Below are positions 42,557 to 54,318 of a stretch of 64,000 nucleotides of DNA, one piece after another; the stretch's first letter is position 1, and every line of letters begins with the position of its first letter. The DNA comes from Gelatoporia subvermispora B. Lineage: Eukaryota; Basidiomycota; Agaricomycetes; Polyporales; Gelatoporiaceae. Below the pieces are notes generated by a model. It made no database searches. It saw only the letters and a program-made list of their open reading frames with translations, and was not told where the DNA came from. The stretch spans positions 186,001-250,000 of the forward strand of contig KB445799.1 of assembly GCA_000320605.2 (NCBI GenBank). Reading direction: 5' to 3'. A program made the translations under genes and the position numbers.

Positions 42557-45141
42557 TCAGAACGAACCATTCCGCATGGGGTAGTTCAGGTGTGGTACAG
42601 GCGGGATCGGCTCTGCCTTCCCGTACATCTGTTCCACCTGCTTCAACAGGCGCTCGTGCACCTTTGCACTCCTTTCTCCATCCATGAAGCTCGTGCGGCT
42701 GTTCGCATCGCTCCACACACTGCTCCTCATGTCATCGCCATCTTCCCCAGGTGTGAGCATGTCATGCCCGCCTGGCGAGGCGTGTTCCTCAGACGTGTAT
42801 AACGATCTATCGTCGTCCAAATCGAGATCATCCTCGAACGACGAGCGCGGCGAGCGAGGGACGAATTCCTGCACCCACGACCCACGCTCGCGCAACGTGG
42901 GGGCCGGGGCCGGGGCCGTGTTTGAGGCATCGTCCTCGAAGAAGTCCTCTGTGCGTTTTTCGAGCGCGGATGCGGAGCGCGGCTGCCAGTGCACACGTAA
43001 CTGCTCCTTGCTCGCCGGCGATCGCTCGAACCACGATTCGCCTCGCCCGTCGGCAGACGCAGGGCTAGCCCCCCGCGCCTGCAGCGCGTTGGACGACGCG
43101 ACAACCCGGAGAGCACGTGTGGACGTCCTGCGGACGAGGTCGGACGACTCGGTGCGCGGCAGGACGGGCTGCACGGGAAAGGGTGACTGCCGCCCGCGCT
43201 GGCTCGGCGGAATTGGCTGAGCGACCGAGGGGACCTCTGGCGGGACTGGAGATGCGCGGAATGCAGACGGCGCGCGCGAAATGGGTGCACGGCCCGTCGA
43301 GTCGGGCGGTGTGGGCAGTTCGCGTGAGGGCGGCGGCCCAGGGGGTCCTGCAGGCAAGTTTATTCGGCTCAGAGAAGAGACATTGCGAAGTACAGGCCGT
43401 CTGGCCTCTGTCACAGGGCTTGCTGTAGACGACGCTGGTGACTGTGCCGCAGGGGTCTCCGGAGGGACAGCGGGAAGGGGCCCTTGCGGCGGAGGAGTGG
43501 GCGGAGGAAGGTCATAGTAACCTAGGAGATGGGAACGACCTGTCGGGCTGGGCGGCGCAGCCTGGCTGGGTTGAGTAGTCAGGGCGGGCACGAGGAATTC
43601 CGACGTGACACCCGCAGACCGTGGCGACGACGGGGGGCGACTGGTGCCTGTCGGTGTTACCGGTGGCGTGATGAAGATGTAATCAGGGTCCGGAGAGGGT
43701 ACCAGGCGCTGCGCGTGTGCAGGGCTGGCGGGCGTGAGCACCAGCGGCATCGGGACGTGTTTTGGTACGAGCGTGCTAGTGTTCGGCGCTGAGATCTTCG
43801 GACGAGAGGATGTTGCATTTGGCGGGGAGACGACCATGGGCGAGCTGGGTGGCTGTGGAGACGGAGGGCCTTGGTACATCCGTGCGTATGGGTGGACAGA
43901 GTCGAAGGATCCAGCCTTGGGTCGTGCAAGCGCGCGGAAGGTGGAAAGCACATCGATGCTAGGTGACCGCACGGATTCTGCGTCGCGAAATGCTTTCGTC
44001 AGCCCATCGTGTGTCCTGATACTCGCCGCATCGGACATGTCCATCGGCGGAGCGGGAACATCATGGCTTGGACGATCGACCGTCACGGATACGCTTGGTA
44101 TGGGCGTGACCGTGCGCGACTCGTCTGGAGTGCTGTCCAGGCTCGGTGTGCCAGTACGACTGAACATCTCGTGGATGGGCAGAGGGACGGGAGGCAGTGC
44201 TGGTACGGGCGGTATTTCCTCTTGCTGCGGGGAGCCCCCTGATGCCGAGTCTTTCCTCTTCCGGGGGGACCTTGAATTGAGGCGGAAGAAACGCTTCTTC
44301 TTGGTCGATGCTTCAGATAGGTTACCCCCGTCAGACTCGTCACCAATTGTCGGAGACATAACAGATGTCTTGCGTGTCCGGCCCATGCCTGGTAGCCTCG
44401 ATATGCCCCCGCCGTCGGTATCATAGTCAGTGGCCGGAGACATCACATCCGCGTCCTTCCCCTTCTTGCCCTTCTTGCCTTTCTTCTTGCTAGACTCCGA
44501 CAGGTGACCTCCATCGCTCTCGTGCTCTGTAGCATTCCCACTCTCCTTGACCTTTTTCTTGCTCTTCTTCTCCTTCTCCTTCTTACCCTTTCCCCCGTCA
44601 CTCAAATACCCGCCATCACTCTCGTAACCATTCGAGCGAGCCTTGCGCAGTTTATTCGGGCGAAAGAATCCAGTTGCAGGTGCAGGAGCGGGAGATGGTG
44701 TCATCGTTAGTGGCTCCGGGGGAGCACTCACAGCGAATTGAATACTCCGTTGTGGAGGGTTCAGCGCTGCAACGCCGGGGTGAAGGTTAGAGGAGGGGAG
44801 ACTGGACAAGGAAGAGGCATCTGAGGTCGCAGTGGATCCGTAGGTGAGACTTGGAGAGATCGTACTCTGTCGATGAGAAGTCAGTCAAGGCGGGGGACGA
44901 TTCGCATGCACTGAACCGCTATAACGTCCGGGAAAGAAACGCCGAGAGTCTGACTGACCTCTTCCTCTGCGTCTGCCTCTTCTCCTTCTTCCGGCACTGC
45001 ATTGAATATCCAGTGCGCGACTGTCCGACTCGAGCCCACGCCGAGCTCAAGTGCACTCTCCAAGATCGATGCGCGGAGACCAGAGTCACGATTGTCGGCT
45101 GGACGTCCCCGCTGAGGACGTGGGACCGGAAATGTGTTCAT
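42557..45141 (-). CDS. Hypothetical Ser/Pro-rich protein with ESDGG repeats
   Basis: Not recognised. Two exons (44959-45141, 42557-44866) sum to 830 codons plus stop. Exon 1 gives MNTFPVPRPQRGRPADNRDS, then LRASILESALELGVGSSRTV and AHWIFNAVPEEGEE, a possible small N-terminal fold. Exon 2 contains a repeated acidic motif at about residues 140-260: GYESDGGYLSDGGK, EHESDGGHLSESSKKK, DYDTDGGGISRLP and DESDGGNLSEASTKKK, separated by Lys-rich runs. The remainder is disordered and Pro/Ser/Thr-rich with many PPxP segments, ending in a conserved-looking block WVQEFVPRSPRSSFEDDLDL and KQVEQMYGKAEPIPPVPHLN. It could be a cytoskeletal or signalling scaffold with SH3-binding sites; that is only a guess. 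The shorter start at 44809 would lose the N-terminal fold. Confidence 0.72.
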
Positions 45142-46112
45142 AATATTGAATCGAAAGCAGAAAGGACAGGCGGGTCGACCGAGCAAATGAGTGGGTTATG
45201 CACGAATGCACACTGCAGTCATGGACACAGACAGTTCCGGAGTGACAAGACGGGAGATACGACCAAGACAAAGCCTATTCAAGGTCCACAGAACGGCAAT
45301 TTCAACGGGTTCTCAGTCGACGACACGAGCCTTGTCGTTGTCCGGGAATGGCCTAGAGTTGCAGTGTCGAGGGTCTCCCCTGCTTCTAGCCGAGTCTGCA
45401 GGCTCCACAATTACGCAGAGAGGTCTAGAACGAGTCAAAAGGCCATACTAGTACGACTCTCAAGGCCGTGAGGCAAGTTCGATGTTGAATGTCAGTGGTT
45501 GGTAAACGTCGAGAATAGTAAGATGTTGGGTTTCAGCAAGTCGCGCTCTAACGCCAGCCCGGGACCCCGGGAATCCAAACCTGCGAATCCTCCGCTTGTC
45601 CCGCTCACTTCAAGCGGGGATAGACTTCTTCTTTCGAGATGCAGAAATTTCCCTCGGGATGATTATCAAATGAGGTGAATATCCACAACCAGCAGGCCAT
45701 CATGATGTCCGCATGTTGATCGTAATTGTCAGATCTCGGCTATAACCTGGAGAGCTTCCGCGCCTTGCTCCCGAGACTTGCAGTTTCCGGTGCTCAGAAA
45801 CTCACGCTCCAATAGCCTGTATTCTGCCACTTGTACGGCTCTATTGTCGGGGTCAACCAACTCTTCGAACATCTAAGCATGCTACGATGGTATAAGTTAT
45901 CTCCTTATATGTTCCCAACAATGACACCGTATATAGCGACGCTCGCTGGTAGCCAGGTGATATTATGAGCCCAAAGGCGATATGCGAATGAAATATACTT
46001 GGGATTTTCCCAAGCACGACGCACACTAGACTAAGTAAATCAAAAAGAATGACTGCGACCTTTAGCGGGGCTCAGCTATGCCAGCAAAGGATTTCATACA
46101 TTTTGGGCCCGC
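45142..46112. other. Gap, nothing recognised
   Basis: Upstream of the ESDGG gene and downstream of the P450. No conserved frame seen. Confidence 0.5.
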
Positions 46113-48452
46113 TTAACTCCTCGCTTCTTTCACGAGGCCGACACGTAGAGGCAGTGCTGGCCTTGGATCATCACGGTGTGCAGATGGGTATGCCAGGAAA
46201 TTCATGTTCCAGTAGGGACGAGCATCGCCCAGGGAGAACGTGAATGTTTCCAGCAGTGTGGTTAGAACAACCTCTGAAAGGGCGTCAGCGGGTGTATAAA
46301 CACCAAGCACAGAGACTTCCACGCACTCATCTCAAGCTGGGAAAACTTGAAGCCGCTGAGATAGGCTGAGTGAGCGCGCATTCAAAATCGAGGCAGCCAG
46401 TGATACTGATACTGACATGCATGCTCTTCCGCCGCCGAAGAATGTCAGACTTTGCAAAGAGTCAGCTCAAGTATATAATCAAAGAAGGGAAGCACACACA
46501 GATTGGCATAAACACCGGGGATATGGGCGTTCGTGACTGCCTCCGGCAGAGGGGACAGCCATCGTTCGGGCTTCCATTCAGCTGCATCTGGCCCCCATAG
46601 CGCCCGGTTGCGATTGGATTGCAAGATACCGACATACACATCGCTGTTCTTCGGAATTGGGATTTCGCTCACAAGCTTACCGTCCCGACAACGGATAGGT
46701 GCTGACAGAGGTAATACCACGTCCTCCCGGGCGCTATATATCCGGCAGCATTAGTACAATCACCAGCTTCAGAAGAGAGACGTGCGTTCGTGAGAATATG
46801 GAGAATGGAGGATACCTGGAAAAATATTAAGCGTTCTATTTAAGCAGAGTAAGGATGGATTCCATACATGCGAAGGGTCTCGCGGCAGACAGCATCGAGC
46901 AATGGTAGCTCCATTAACTCATCGAAAGTCGGAGCGTCCCTGCCTTGGCATGCTTTGATATATTCCTGACGAACCTTATCCTGAATTTCCGGACGTTCGG
47001 AAAGAAGGTGAAGTACACGCGCAAGAGAACTCGTGGTCGTGTCCGTTGCGGCGAAGACGAGAGTCCTGTAAGCGCCGTCAATATCCGAGGGACTGCGGTG
47101 TTAAATAGGGATTGAGTCGTACGACATATGTGCGACGATCTCGTCGTCGTCGATCTTGTCTTCTTCAGGTGCCGACATGTTCACGTGTACTGGGTCGAGC
47201 GGAGCATCGGCGATTAGCTCAGGGTAACATCAGGGTGCGTCTCTCACAGAGTCGTGTTAATATGTCCTGTCCTGCACCAAGTTGGGTAGAATCGCCTTTC
47301 TCGATAGCACGTCGCTTGCGCTCACAGACTTCTCTCGCGTTGCGTTCCATAGTGTCGACTATATGGATCCACTGCTTGATACCCGAGTGAGGTATCAACT
47401 CTACGAAGCGTCTGCGAAGCCATGCAGGACCGATCTTAATGAGTGTTGGTAGAGGAATTCGCTCGATGAGAAGTTTATCCAGAGTCGGGCTGTTGAAGTC
47501 AACACATACCGCTTTGTGTTCGGTAGCGAAATCGGCTCACATCAAAGACTTCATAGCAATGCCATATTCGTTGGAATTCTCCTCCACAAGGGAATCAAAA
47601 GAGTACCCCATGCCGGCTTGACCAATCATTTCGAGGGCAGTCCGAGTCATCCAGCGCATCATGTCGATGTCCTTGTTGTCTCCCTTATTAACGTCAGCGA
47701 CGATAGCAGTCCGGAGCTGAACGTGCTTAGAAGTTAGATTTGATCTGCACGCGCGGAACATGAGACTTGCCCTTCCAGCCACTTCTCCGAAGATAGGGTA
47801 CATTTCGCGCATGCGAAGGGTGGAAAAGAATGGGTTCAAGAGTTTGCGCTGTTTGCGATGCTTCTCGCCTTGTGGGTTGCATGATGTCAACGTGTAAGTA
47901 AGACTTCTTAGAACACTTGTTGTGTACCTAATGTAGCAAGTAGTCCATTACCAAAGTTGAGGTTATTCGTGCTACGATAGACATCAGCCAATGACCGTGA
48001 GTAGAATGGGTTACCTCACAGTCTAAAGTCCTCGCTTTCCTCATACACATGCTGGTCTTTGATGATAATGCTATGAAGTGCCACCGGGTCGAATACGAGT
48101 ACTCCTTGCCTCTAAATATGTCGTGAATATGATAGATTTGGCAGCACTGTACCAGAACGACTTACTCCCAGCACCCCCTGCAACCGCACGATAGGACCAT
48201 ACTTCTCTCCGAGCTCCTGTACAAATTCCCAGGCGTGTCTGTTGATTACTTGCAAAAGGTGACCTTCGATTTGAGTCAGGTTAAGGCGAAGTCACAGATA
48301 GGGGTACATGGTGCATTACCTGAGAAGATGGAGGCTGCAGGCGGACCTGGGAGGTTACGATGAGGCGAGCGGAAGTACTGTGTTATTCGTAGTGCCAGCC
48401 ATGTAGCACATGCTAAACTAACGGCCTGGAGTAGGAAGACGAATACGCCCAT
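46113..48452 (-). CDS. Cytochrome P450 monooxygenase
   Basis: Multi-exon P450. The start at 48452 (MGVFVFLLQAVSLACATWLA) gives the ER anchor, followed by the hinge RNLPGPPAASIFSG. The region near 47540-47890 has GEKHRKQRKLLNPFFSTLRM (helix C, WxxxR-like). The oxygen-binding helix I is LVFAATDTTTSSLARVLHLL (about 47010-47070), the ExxR motif is in LDAVCRETLRM (about 46870), and the PERF-like motif is EWKPERWLS (about 46580). The haem loop is split by an intron: SLTFFGGGRAC joins to IGFKFSQLEM, supplying the Cys ligand. It ends LRVGLVKEARS. More than ten short introns. All P450 signatures are present, so likely functional; substrate unknown. A longer start at 48551 is possible. Agaricomycetes have many such genes for secondary metabolism and detoxification. 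Confidence 0.87.
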
Positions 48453-49400
48453 GGTGGGGAGTGTTTGAGTGATCAGGCCTTCAGGAACGATGAGGCGGTA
48501 GGGCGGATTCTTATACTCCCCATCATGATGGTTCCACAGCGCCGGTAACACTCTTGCCCATATCCATTCCTTGACCTTTGCGTGATGCCGAGTTGACTAT
48601 CAACACTAGTGGCGGGGCGCTCGAGTCCTAAAGCCAAGGTGCGACGCTGGGTCTAGCCTCGAGGTGCTTGCTGAGACGCGGGCGCTTGCGAGCAGCGCAG
48701 CGCGGGTCACAAAGGACCTTTCCGAAAGCACTCGGGCGACGACCACTTCGCTCGATTCACGCCCGCTATGGTCTCTGACTGGTCAGATTGACTTCGGAGG
48801 TCGTTCAGACTTTTGAAACAGACCTAACACGCCGGGTGAGGCCCGAGGGACAATCAGCTCACGTTGGCAGGTCCACCCGGTACCGGACAGTCTCACACAA
48901 CATGACTTCCAAGTTGCGTACAATGCTGGCCAGGCTCGGCAACCTTGCGAATTCTCCGGGACTGAGCGGCAGATATCGGACCTCGACCGCTAAGACTGTT
49001 GGATGGCGCTTATCGCATTGTACGAGAAGGTTGCATGCCATAGTGAGGATGAGGAGCACGGAAACGTTCAGTAGGCTGTTGGCACTACCTCAAATAATTA
49101 TGGCCGCATGGCCAAAGACCTTACCATTGCAGAGGTAAAATCCAAACAGTATTGGACAGTACATAAGGGGCTGGGGGTGCATGTCGGAGTAGGGTGTGTA
49201 CTAATTCGAAGGTAGGAGAGAAATCGTCGAAGATTGATAAATGTATGTTTGTAAAACTAGGAGCCTATATGCCAGTATGGCAGCCGCGATCATTGACGCG
49301 ACACAAAATATTCGTGGATCTTGCGATGAGGCTCTGTCCATCCTTGCAGCTTGGATTGGTGAGATGTGCGTGAAAGTTCTGCGGGAATAGCACCACAAAT
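48453..49400. other. Gap, nothing recognised
   Basis: P450 promoter side on the left; a short GC-rich stretch near 48640-48720 and otherwise no motif. Confidence 0.45.
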
Positions 49401-50174
49401 TTATCTTACCTTCTTGGATGCACCGCCACGCGCTCGCCCACCGGCTGTCCTGGCTCCAGCTCCACGTCCGGATTTCCGAGCGGCCGTTTCGACTTGGGCC
49501 TGGGGAGCACTTGGCACACTCGTGGAGGCGCCGTTGCTGGATGTAGTAGGACTAGAGGTGGTGGCAGCTAAATTTGTGGCGTTTGAACTGGTGGGGGCAA
49601 TACTGGAAGTCTTGATACTGGAGACAATATCGGAGCATGGTTGCGATAACAGAGAGCCGGTGGGCACAATCGAGGCACCCAACGAGTGCGCTATCATCTC
49701 AGAAGGCTCCTCCTGGGTCAGGTCGATAATCTCACGAACACTCCCCACAGTAACTGGTGTAACACCTGCACTTGAGTTCCTGTTCGATACCGTGTCATCG
49801 GTCGAATTACGTCCAACTTTAAGCATAGACTCGTCCGCCTGAACACTAGCAGTGGTATTTCGTGCCTCCAAGCCAGCCGCTATCGCCATCACGATACTGC
49901 GAGTGCTATCAATGCTGAAACTAGTAGGCACAAGGTCGTGGGGATAGAGGGTAACCGACTGCTCTAGGCTCGCTGGGGGGTCGCAGACGACGGTAGTGGC
50001 ATCGCCTCTGCGAGTACACACGCCCTCCTGCTGCATCGGTTGAGTGACTGGCAGGGACGACGCATCAGGTGCCAGCGCCATATCATCCTCGGCCATCTCT
50101 ACATCGCCATTTGGCTCTGCGACGACAGCCATAGGTTCCGTAGCAGATGGTACCGAGGTCAAGGGGCCTGGCAA
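49401..50174 (-). CDS. Open frame continuing past the SRAP-like stop, with SUMO-interaction-like motif
   Basis: A 257-codon open frame that starts immediately after the TGA at 50175-50177 and in the same frame as the preceding SRAP-like coding exon. It has acidic and Ser/Thr-rich text, a classic SUMO-interaction-like motif (VREIIDLTQEEPSE, about 49710-49755) and an Arg/Gly basic end (RKSGRGAGARTAGGRARGGA) like an AT-hook tail. The first in-frame ATG lies about 40 bases in (MAVVAEPNGDVEMAEDD). It could be the true C-terminus of the SRAP-like protein reached by an intron I cannot place or by readthrough, a piece cut off by a nonsense mutation, or a separate gene. Confidence 0.5.
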   Translation of the reverse strand: MPGPLTSVPSATEPMAVVAEPNGDVEMAEDDMALAPDASSLPVTQPMQQEGVCTRRGDATTVVCDPPASLEQSVTLYPHDLVPTSFSIDSTRSIVMAIAAGLEARNTTASVQADESMLKVGRNSTDDTVSNRNSSAGVTPVTVGSVREIIDLTQEEPSEMIAHSLGASIVPTGSLLSQPCSDIVSSIKTSSIAPTSSNATNLAATTSSPTTSSNGASTSVPSAPQAQVETAARKSGRGAGARTAGGRARGGASKKVR

Positions 50175-51708
50175 TCACTGGAGCATAACGTCATCTGGTT
50201 GCGGGTCTGAGGTAGGAAGGGTGGAGGTAGCGATGAACTTCTTGCCTCTCCTCTTGGACGTGGCTGACGCTGGTCCAACAGGTCCCTTACCTCTCTTCGA
50301 TCGACCCGCCGCTGAGGCTGAGGGCGACGACATCCGCTTGCGACCCCTCTTCGCCGGCACTGTGGATGTGGCAGCGGTCGACGAAGAAGGCTCCTCTGCA
50401 AATTGCGATGATGATGTCTGTGTCTCATCCGGTTGCGACGGCAAAATAGCCTCAGACTGTTTGGCTGCAGCCTTGCGTTTCCTGGCTGTCTTTGGCGGTG
50501 CGCCGGCAGCCTCGGATGTCTCGACCGTGGCTTTGCGCTTCCGGCCCCGCTTTGGCGGCGCGTCAGCAGGAGGGGTGGCCAGTGGTGGGGACGGGATCAA
50601 AGTGACAGTGGTCCCCGGGGAGATAGGGAGGATGAGGTCTTGGCCGTTCGCGTTGGGATCATTGATACGAAGAGACACCTCGTGACTGTCATATGTAAAT
50701 CACACTCGTATAGCAAAACGATGTAGCGTATACTCACTATTTAAGAGGGCAATCGGAGTAGTCGGAAGGTCGTACTAGTTGTTCGAGCCCTTCATTCGGA
50801 GCAAAGATGTTAGAATTCAGCCACGCCTGAATGGCTGCCGGGTTGCGGAGTAGGACAGGCGGCCTGTTCGATAGCTTCTTATAGGGTTGGATTGCTGCGT
50901 GGGTGATGATGGCGAACGACCGTTCAGACTCTACAATAGCGTGGGATTCACTGTCGACGGTGCAGATAACATGTAAACCTACGTACCCTTCAGACCATAA
51001 AAGACACCCGCCAGAAACAGAAGACCGTGGTCTTGACGTTGTACGAAGTACATGCGTCCTCGGCGCGAAACATAATATCTTCATAAAGGAGTCATTATTC
51101 TGGAAACAAGAATAATCTAACATGACTTTACCCTTCGCATACGATCACACAAGTTCCACACCTGGATGGAAACTTGAACCTCAAAAATCCACCCCTTTCC
51201 TTCAGTCGCTCCGACCTGAACCAGGGCGGAGGAAATCGACGTGTCCTTGCCGGTGTTGTCTGTTGAGAGGACGCCTTGTCCGGGTCTCTGAGGGCTCGAT
51301 CATTCAATTCCACGCCCCATGACATGGTCTGACAATTGACCGCAGGTCCATCACGTGCCCTTCTGAAGAGGACGGGAGCGAAGCTACCGCAACCGATATT
51401 GTGACTGAGAAGAAGTTAGGGTAATCTGCCGGTAAACGAACATCAGTACGTACCTGCTGCGGAACCCAGCAATGTCATTCCAATTCACTGGGTCTCCAAA
51501 GTCCGACCAGTTCAATTCCATGAGCTTGTCACCCTATGAACAGAATCAATACCGCGTATGGGACACGTGCCTCACAACTGACGGATAGACTGAGACTGAG
51601 GCTATAGCGCCCCTTCTTTGCACGTACTCGAGGCTGGCTGGTAGATTCAATCAAGTCACTCAGAGGCGAGCTCTGTTTACTGCATTCATGGACATACTCT
51701 ATCGACAT
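50175..51708 (-). CDS. SRAP/HMCES-like protein lacking catalytic residues, with AT-hook tail
   Basis: SRAP proteins (human HMCES, bacterial YedK) crosslink to abasic sites through Cys2, helped by an Asn, a Glu and a His. The fold is traceable here across introns: KKGRYSLSLSLS (about 51600-51625), FRSR joined to YNIGCGSFAPVLFRRARDGP (about 51360-51400), MSWGVELND, ERSFAIITHAAIQPYKKL then SNRPPVLLRNPAAIQAWLNS (about 50810-50900), and YHEVSLRINDP across the intron near 50695. But MCGR is replaced by KKGR with no initiator next to it, the TINAR block reads TTPAR, and the LHDRMPV His position reads LSNRPPV. The tail has AT-hook-like KRGRKRK and PAKRGRKR. The middle (51130-51310) cannot be joined cleanly. 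Start 51708 is tentative. Either a pseudoenzyme or a decaying gene. Confidence 0.62.
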
Positions 51709-52009
51709 TACTACGAATCTATAACACTAGGTACGTATGTGCTGCAAGGATCGGCACGATGATCGAGAAGCCCAAGAAGTTCCGTGTGGGGAGATGGCGA
51801 GCGGAAGCTGATGCGGGGTGCGGGGGATTCCCAACTCCGCCATCGGGGATTATATACTTCCCATTTCGGCAATTTCCGGAGATTTATAATCCACTCGGTC
51901 TCGGCACCGAAGCTCGGAGCAGTGTCTTGACTCTCGCCCTGCCTCGCTATCTCTTGCTATGCTGTTTATACAGGACCCTCAAACAATATATCTCGCAATT
52001 CAACCCTTC
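51709..52009. other. Gap, nothing recognised
   Basis: Short interval between the SRAP-like gene and the MFS relic. Confidence 0.4.
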
Positions 52010-52690
52010 CTCACCTTCAACTGTCTCCATAGCGCCTGCTCCGTCCCAGACTGCGTCAGAAACTCGTTCCATAAAGTTGCTATACTGGATTGCGAGGCTA
52101 GTGCGCCTGTTCCAAGATCCGGGTAGCTGTTTCGACAATTGACTGATCGTGACAGTACTAGCCAGATTGAAGCCGAGTGCTATGAGGGACCAATACGTGA
52201 ACAGTGAACCGTAGGAAACCACCTGAGCGCGTAGGACAATGAGTGCAAGCACAAGTCCCATGCATCCAAGGGAGGTCCCAAAGAGCGAGCGTACGGTAAT
52301 CTTGAACACGTCGCGCGAGCAACACGATGAGAAGCAGGAGTGGGATGGTGCAGATCCCTACGAGAGCAATGAAGTTCTCCGTCTCAAACGGGCTGAAGTG
52401 GAAATGAAAAAGAGAGGAGTCTGAGCCGGTGAAGACGGGAATGTTTGCCTCCCATACTCCGATGATGAAAAAGCAAGTCATGGAGAATTAGCACATTGTC
52501 GCAGCGACACCTAGCGACACCCCATCGCGGCCCGGACATGCGCATGGGCTCGAGTCTTGGGGGGGCGGTTGTACCTCGACGATAGTTGTCCGCTCTTTGC
52601 CACCTGACGTATCCTCTATCGTGTCTTCCGCAGTAGAACGTAGGCTGAGAGGGATCGCTGGAGGTTCTAGCACTCGAGGTACGTCTTTGT
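52010..52690 (-). pseudogene. Decayed partial duplicate of the MFS transporter
   Basis: Matches the 3' half of the intact MFS gene next to it, in tandem. Shared blocks are TCFFIIGVWEANIPVFTGSD (intact: TCFFILGAWEANIPVFTSST), FHFSPF, LARRVQDYRTLA, WSLIALGFNLASTVTISQLS, KQLPGSWNRRTSLAIQYSNF and the end LWRQLKVRKG then stop at 52010. Frame breaks occur near 52270-52290, and a deletion removes the final membrane segment between WDGAGA and LWRQLK. The 5' half is absent, so no functional transporter is expected. Confidence 0.82.
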
Positions 52691-52713
52691 AGAAATTGCA
52701 ATAATTTCTAGAT

Positions 52714-54318
52714 CTATCCTGTCTTAGCCTTCAGCTGTCTCCATAATGTCAGGAACATAACTGCCCCGACGCCCACAATCCCGACCTGCATCCCGACGTA
52801 GTTCAGCATTCCGACCTGGACCCCTGCACCGCCCCACACGGCTCCGCAGACCCTGCCCAAATAGTTGCTGTACTGGATAGCGAGGCTTATCCTCGCATTC
52901 CACGTGCCCGGCAGCTGCTTCGACAATAGACTCAACGTAACTGTGCTTGCGAGGTTGAATCCCAGCGCGACGAGGAACCAGCACGCAAATAGGGTCCCGT
53001 ACATGACCGCCCGTGCGCGGAGGATCGCGAGCGCGAGGATGAGCCCGGAAGTGCCGAGCGCAGTGCCGACGGCGAGGGTGTGGCGGTCCTGCACACGGCG
53101 TGCGAAGAAGACGTTCACCAGGAGGAACGGGAACGTGCTCACGCCGCCCAGCGCAATCAAGTTACCCGCGGCGAATGGGCTGAAGTGGAATGGAGAGAAC
53201 GACGACGTTGAGCTAGTGAAGACGGGGATGTTGGCTTCCCATGCCCCCAGGATGAAGAAGCAGGTCGTGGCGAACCAGCACATAGTCGCGGTGACGCCCC
53301 ACTGGGGAGCGGACATGCGCTTTGCCTCAACGCGGGGCCCCTGTGTCTCGATCTCGGCGTTTTCGTCCGAAGGCGTCGGCTGTGAGGGCATGAGAGGAAC
53401 AGCGGGTTGCTGCGGGGGATCATGGGGGACGTCCTCGAAGAGCAGAGCCGCGAAGACCCAGAATACCGCCCAGATACCGGCCATGATCCATGTGGGGCTC
53501 GTGTAGCCGTTGAAAACTGAGTTTGAGAAGCCAATTTTGAAACTGCAATCAAATCCTCAGGTTTCGGCGGATGAACGAACGAGCACAAATTACGCACAAC
53601 AGACCACCAACGAAGGGACCTATGCTGAAGCCCGCTCCCTGTCCGAGGACTAGCCAACCAGCGAGCGTTGTCCTCCGACGTATCCCGACGATGCGCGGGT
53701 CAGAGCAGTACCGCTTCGAGTACATCCAGAACGTGAAACCGAATCCAGAGACGATGCGGCCGATCAGGATCAAGTACAGGAAGTTTGTGCAATACGCCAG
53801 GCTGTAAAGCACATTGCCGAGTAGTGCCGATGCACAGGCAAAGTGCAACGGCCGCTTATAGCCACCTGAGCACAACTATAAGAGCACACTCTGCGATATA
53901 CAGGAGTTATGTACCTTGGTCCAGCTTCATCAATGGCAAGAGAGCAAGACCGGAGAATACGGTGGGGATGCCGATGACCAGACCTGAGAAAGTCGACGTT
54001 CCACCCAAATGCGCGGCATACTGGTCTGATGACGAGACGACGATGAAGAATGATACCTGATATGTGCAGTGTTGAGTGTGGCATGGACTTGAATTCGAGG
54101 AGACAAACCTGGAGCAGTGCACTTGCAAGGAGAACTGTCACCAGTGATGCCATCTTTGGCAGTCTGTACTCGCTATCTTCTGCATCTCGCCCGTCTGCAT
54201 GATGTATCTGAGAGGCGACGATTGCCTCTGCTGACTCATCCGGACTCCTACGAGAGGATCCATGTGAAGGCAGCCCCCGGGGAGCACTGAGGTCGACCAC
54301 GGTCGATAGGAGTCTCAT
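52714..54318 (-). CDS. Major facilitator superfamily transporter
   Basis: Membrane transporter with a split MFS repeat; substrate unknown. Start at 54318 (MRLLSTVVDLSAPRGLPSHG) gives a long cytosolic N-terminus, then LPKMASLVTVLLASALLQ joined by an intron to VSFFIVVSSSDQYAAHLGGT and FSGLVIGIPTVFSGLALLPL. GRIVSGFGFTFWMYSKRY and GWLVLGQGAGFSIGPFVGGL are helices 4-5 with the motif-C-like Gly pattern. The large last exon (52714-53484) has a hydrophilic central loop (residues DVPHDPPQQ and beyond) and helices 7-12, including FFARRVQDRHTLAVGTALGT and WFLVALGFNLASTVTLSLLS, ending LWRQLKAKTG. It resembles fungal SPX/vacuolar-type MFS proteins in loop layout only. A decayed copy of its 3' half lies directly downstream. 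The start is less certain than the end. Confidence 0.82.
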
